Part shown: positions 61,890-64,000 of the stretch, piece by piece
Position numbering within the stretch: position 1 is the stretch's first letter
Layout: each line of letters starts with the position of its first letter
DNA from: Shewanella sp. TC10
GTDB taxonomy: Bacteria; Pseudomonadota; Gammaproteobacteria; Enterobacterales; Shewanellaceae
Assembly: GCF_009663145.1 (NCBI RefSeq)
Contig: NZ_VKHR01000014.1
Span: forward strand, 30,742 to 94,741
DNA: 64,000 nucleotides
Direction: 5' to 3'
Program-made: the position numbers and the translations under genes
The notes under the pieces: generated by a model
Seen by the model: the letters and a program-made list of their open reading frames with translations, nothing else
What the model was told of the DNA's origin: nothing
Databases searched by the model: none

Positions 61890-62237
61890 TAGAACATCCT
61901 ATGTCATCATGAATGTGTTTATGAACGATTACTTAGCTGATAAGTTGCACTAAAAGACAGGCTAACTTACTTAGGCTTTAAGCTCATTAAACACATAAAG
62001 TATACTTTTTCAGTGTATTAAAAATATTATTTTAAGCAATAGCGTTACAAAGTTAATCTAAAAAACATTGAAAATAAAGGATATTTTAGAAAACCAATGT
62101 AAAAGGCTCAAAGGTAAAAAATTAATTTTTAAAAAAGTGAAAAAAATAAAACCCTTTTTCAATTGGCTATCGTTTATATCAATAACAACGCAATCAAGCT
62201 TAAGTATTACATTAGCATTTTAGAAGTGAGAATCCAT
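61890..62237. other. AT-rich intergenic leader of ecotin
   Basis: The 348 bases hold no supportable gene. They are very AT-rich, with the palindrome AAAAATTAATTTTT at 62117-62130 and long A tracts at 62100-62160, the kind of curved DNA favoured by H-NS or UP elements. An open frame begins at 62163, but the real ecotin start is at 62238. Confidence 0.5.
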
Positions 62238-62804
62238 ATGAAAAAAAGTCTAAACAGTACATTAAAAAATCTATTCAACATCTCAGCAATTGGATTAATC
62301 GTCGGCATGTCATTTTCAACAATGGCAACAAGCCCAGTACCTAATCAATTTGAGCGACCAAACATGATTACAAGTCATCAGTTTTCAGAGCAAAATTACC
62401 AAGAAATAGATGAAGCTAAAATGTTTCCTAAGCCTTTGGACAATCAAGTTCAACATATCCTATCGCTATCTAAACGTGATGATGAAGCGAACTACAAAGT
62501 AGAAATTCAAATTGGCCAAAATAAAATGGTTGATTGCAATCAACACAGATTAATGGGCACAGTAGAAAAGCAGAGCTTACAAGGTTGGGGTTATAGCTAC
62601 TACACGCTAGATAAACTGACTGATGGTCCAAGTACTATGATGATGTGCCGTGACCCAAAAACTGCGAAATTTGTCACGCTAGGTGAAAGTATTACGATTG
62701 ATTACGATAGTCGCTTACCAAAAGTATTTTATCTACCCGAAGGCGCTGAACTCAGATACCGTATTTGGCAAGTAAAAAGTGACTTTAGCTATACTGGCCA
62801 ATAA
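62238..62804 (+). CDS. eco: ecotin, periplasmic serine protease inhibitor
   Basis: Ecotin is a periplasmic dimer that inhibits trypsin-, chymotrypsin- and elastase-type proteases. The signature is clear: 'YKVEIQIGQNKMVDCNQHRLMGTVEKQSLQGWGYSYYTLDKL', then 'STMMMC' with the reactive-site Met134 and the disulfide pair Cys100-Cys137, and 'LRYRIWQ' near the C-terminus. The signal peptide is MKKSLNSTLKNLFNISAIGL followed by a hydrophobic run. At 188 residues it is longer than E. coli ecotin (162) because of about 20 extra residues after the signal peptide. The start is ATG 62238, with AGTGAG upstream; the frame continues 25 codons upstream without support. Confidence 0.93.
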   Translation: MKKSLNSTLKNLFNISAIGLIVGMSFSTMATSPVPNQFERPNMITSHQFSEQNYQEIDEAKMFPKPLDNQVQHILSLSKRDDEANYKVEIQIGQNKMVDCNQHRLMGTVEKQSLQGWGYSYYTLDKLTDGPSTMMMCRDPKTAKFVTLGESITIDYDSRLPKVFYLPEGAELRYRIWQVKSDFSYTGQ

Positions 62805-62890
62805 AGAATAGAAACTATGGGTCAAATATCCCGTAAAGTAATGCAGGTTAACGAAGAGCTCTCATGTGATTTTGATAGGACGATAAGCTT

Positions 62891-63169
62891 TTAATAGCGT
62901 TTAACACGTACAACTTGCATCACTTCAATTGCAAAGCCTGCAACTGTTTCTTCATCACTGTAATAGACTAGGCTGACTAATTGATCTTTAAGCGACTTAT
63001 ACTTTTTAGGTCGCTTAAATTTAAACGGGACGTCATAACCGTCAATCATTAAGGTATGTAACACCCACTCTTCTTTTTCACGTTGAGTGTGAGAAATAAC
63101 TTTAACGCCTTCTAAATGATTAAGTTTTTCATGCTTATTCAATAAGCCTTCAACCGCTTTATTTTTCAT
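62891..63169 (-). CDS. small protein downstream of the RecQ-family gene, function unknown
   Basis: The roughly 92-residue protein (MKNKAVEGLLNKHEKLNHLEGVKVISHTQREKEEWVLHTLMIDGYDVPFKFKRPKKYKSLKDQLVSLVYYSDEE...) is a small soluble protein with alternating charged segments. I know it only as a hypothetical found after the RecQ-like gene in related genomes. The open frame starts at 63235 inside the RecQ gene; ATG 63169, two bases after the RecQ stop, fits better and makes the pair an operon. No function is assigned. Confidence 0.7.
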   Translation of the reverse strand: MKNKAVEGLLNKHEKLNHLEGVKVISHTQREKEEWVLHTLMIDGYDVPFKFKRPKKYKSLKDQLVSLVYYSDEETVAGFAIEVMQVVRVKRY

Positions 63170-63170
63170 A

Positions 63171-64000
63171 TTAGCTAGCGCCTTTGTTGATAAAGTTAAT
63201 GATCTCTTGGTATCGATACTCACTACAGTAACCAAATCCGGGCAACTGTTTAACTCTTATACGAGCAAACATAGGAACCGAAATTCCAGCGAGAAACTTA
63301 GCTTGTATCGACACCGACACAGATTGATGGCCTTTAGACTCCATGTGCACTAAAAAGCCACTCAACATATCATTAATGCCAGACTTATCTTCAATAGGCG
63401 CTATTGATTTTTGGGTTAACGTTGCTGGATAACCACGACAGACACTGCAATGTCCACATTGCTGAGGCGCAGCATGATCATCAAAATACTCGGCTAACCT
63501 CGCGGTAATACAAGTCTGAGATTCGAAAAAAGACAGTAACTGATTTAAGCGAGCAATCTCTTTAATTTCATTGCTATGAAAGTAATCAGACAAACTCTCA
63601 ACTAAACCTTCTTGCATAAGTTCAGCAGGGTTCACATCAAACACTTGAGTGATCTTTTTAGTTTCTAATAAGATCATTTGTTTATCAGCTAAATATTCAA
63701 GCGCAGCTACTACACGTTGCCTCTCAGCACCATACTGCTGAAAAAGACTATCAAAATTGAGTTGTCCCCAAATTTTCTTAAATTGTGTGTGTTCAAAAAT
63801 TTGATTTAGAAACAACTGCCGCTGCTCATCAAAGTTTGCTAATACTTGTTGCTTATCAACAATGAACTGATATTTAAACTCAGCAAAATAAGCAAAGCTA
63901 GGTTTAACCACCTGAGCGAGCTCAAGCTGAACCAATAAGGTTTTTAGCGGTAATAATTTAATATTACAGCTTGTGGAGATGCAAGAGTCTGCTATCTCCA
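63171..64000 (-). CDS. RecQ-family ATP-dependent DNA helicase, C-terminal part (runs off the window)
   Basis: The visible 276 codons carry the C-terminal part of a RecQ-like helicase: a winged-helix region ('FAYFAEFKYQFIVDKQQVLANFDEQRQLFLNQIF'), a possible helical insert, and the zinc-binding end 'CITARLAEYFDDHAAPQQCGHCSVC'. It ends in an additional 60-residue tail. The frame is still open at base 64000, where it reads EIADSCISTS before the TTG that a shorter annotation would choose. That TTG is not the start; the helicase motor domains must lie beyond the window. It shares a transcript with the small gene downstream. Confidence 0.85.
   Translation of the reverse strand, partial: EIADSCISTSCNIKLLPLKTLLVQLELAQVVKPSFAYFAEFKYQFIVDKQQVLANFDEQRQLFLNQIFEHTQFKKIWGQLNFDSLFQQYGAERQRVVAALEYLADKQMILLETKKITQVFDVNPAELMQEGLVESLSDYFHSNEIKEIARLNQLLSFFESQTCITARLAEYFDDHAAPQQCGHCSVCRGYPATLTQKSIAPIEDKSGINDMLSGFLVHMESKGHQSVSVSIQAKFLAGISVPMFARIRVKQLPGFGYCSEYRYQEIINFINKGAS

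Overview
The window looks like chromosome from an AT-rich, marine-type gammaproteobacterium of the Alteromonadales (Shewanella/Psychrobium/Colwellia-like). This is inferred from gene content and order: a ttcA-uspE-fnr-cco block, two GAPDH genes flanking a small lipoprotein gene, a branched-chain ketoacid dehydrogenase operon, and FNR-, Fur- and LexA-type sites that match gammaproteobacterial consensus. No ribosomal RNA is present, so the genus cannot be fixed from this sequence.

Layout. 1-12.5 kb holds core metabolism: a GNAT acetyltransferase, trxB, msrA, astE, the bkdA1-bkdA2-bkdB operon behind a LiuR-like palindrome, nadA, gapA, a lipoprotein gene and a long GAPDH paralogue. 12.6-13.35 kb is a tRNA operon (Gly-GCC, Cys-GCA, Leu-UAA); the 3' part of its tRNA-Leu is repeated twice more in tandem. 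13.6-20.3 kb has aspC, a YvcK/CofD-like gene, bax, a DUF2057 gene, ttcA, uspE and fnr. 20.3-27.6 kb is a complete cbb3 oxidase locus, ccoNOQP followed by ccoH-ccoI-ccoS and a UreH/TauE-like membrane protein. A perfect FNR box lies in its divergent promoter region. 27.8-30.6 kb has an unknown lipoprotein, a small Fur-box-controlled protein and selO.

30.8-49.1 kb is accessory and partly decayed. It contains a frameshifted DUF1566 gene, an orphan tyrosine recombinase, a three-gene signalling operon, a STAS/SEC14-like gene with an internal amber codon, two TonB-dependent receptor remnants, rsuA, an acyltransferase, and a LysR/enoyl-CoA hydratase pair. The signalling operon encodes a REC-EAL protein, a 1603-residue hybrid kinase and a receiver protein. 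The kinase has a LOV-type PAS domain with its photoactive cysteine, so I read the operon as a probable blue-light to phosphorelay/c-di-GMP pathway; it is the most interesting system here.

49.4-64 kb has umuDC behind a LexA box, a YgjV-like protein, an isolated CHMI-family isomerase, a dicarboxylate symporter, an HlyD-type pair with a divergent LysR gene, a PatZ-type lysine acetyltransferase, a diguanylate cyclase, ecotin, and the 3' end of a RecQ-family helicase that runs off the window.

Several intergenic regions carry short tandem arrays of 13-14 bp or nested palindromes that no gene explains. Many reading frames open with TTG or GTG; where a Shine-Dalgarno sequence or family alignment favoured another start I moved the coordinates and said so.
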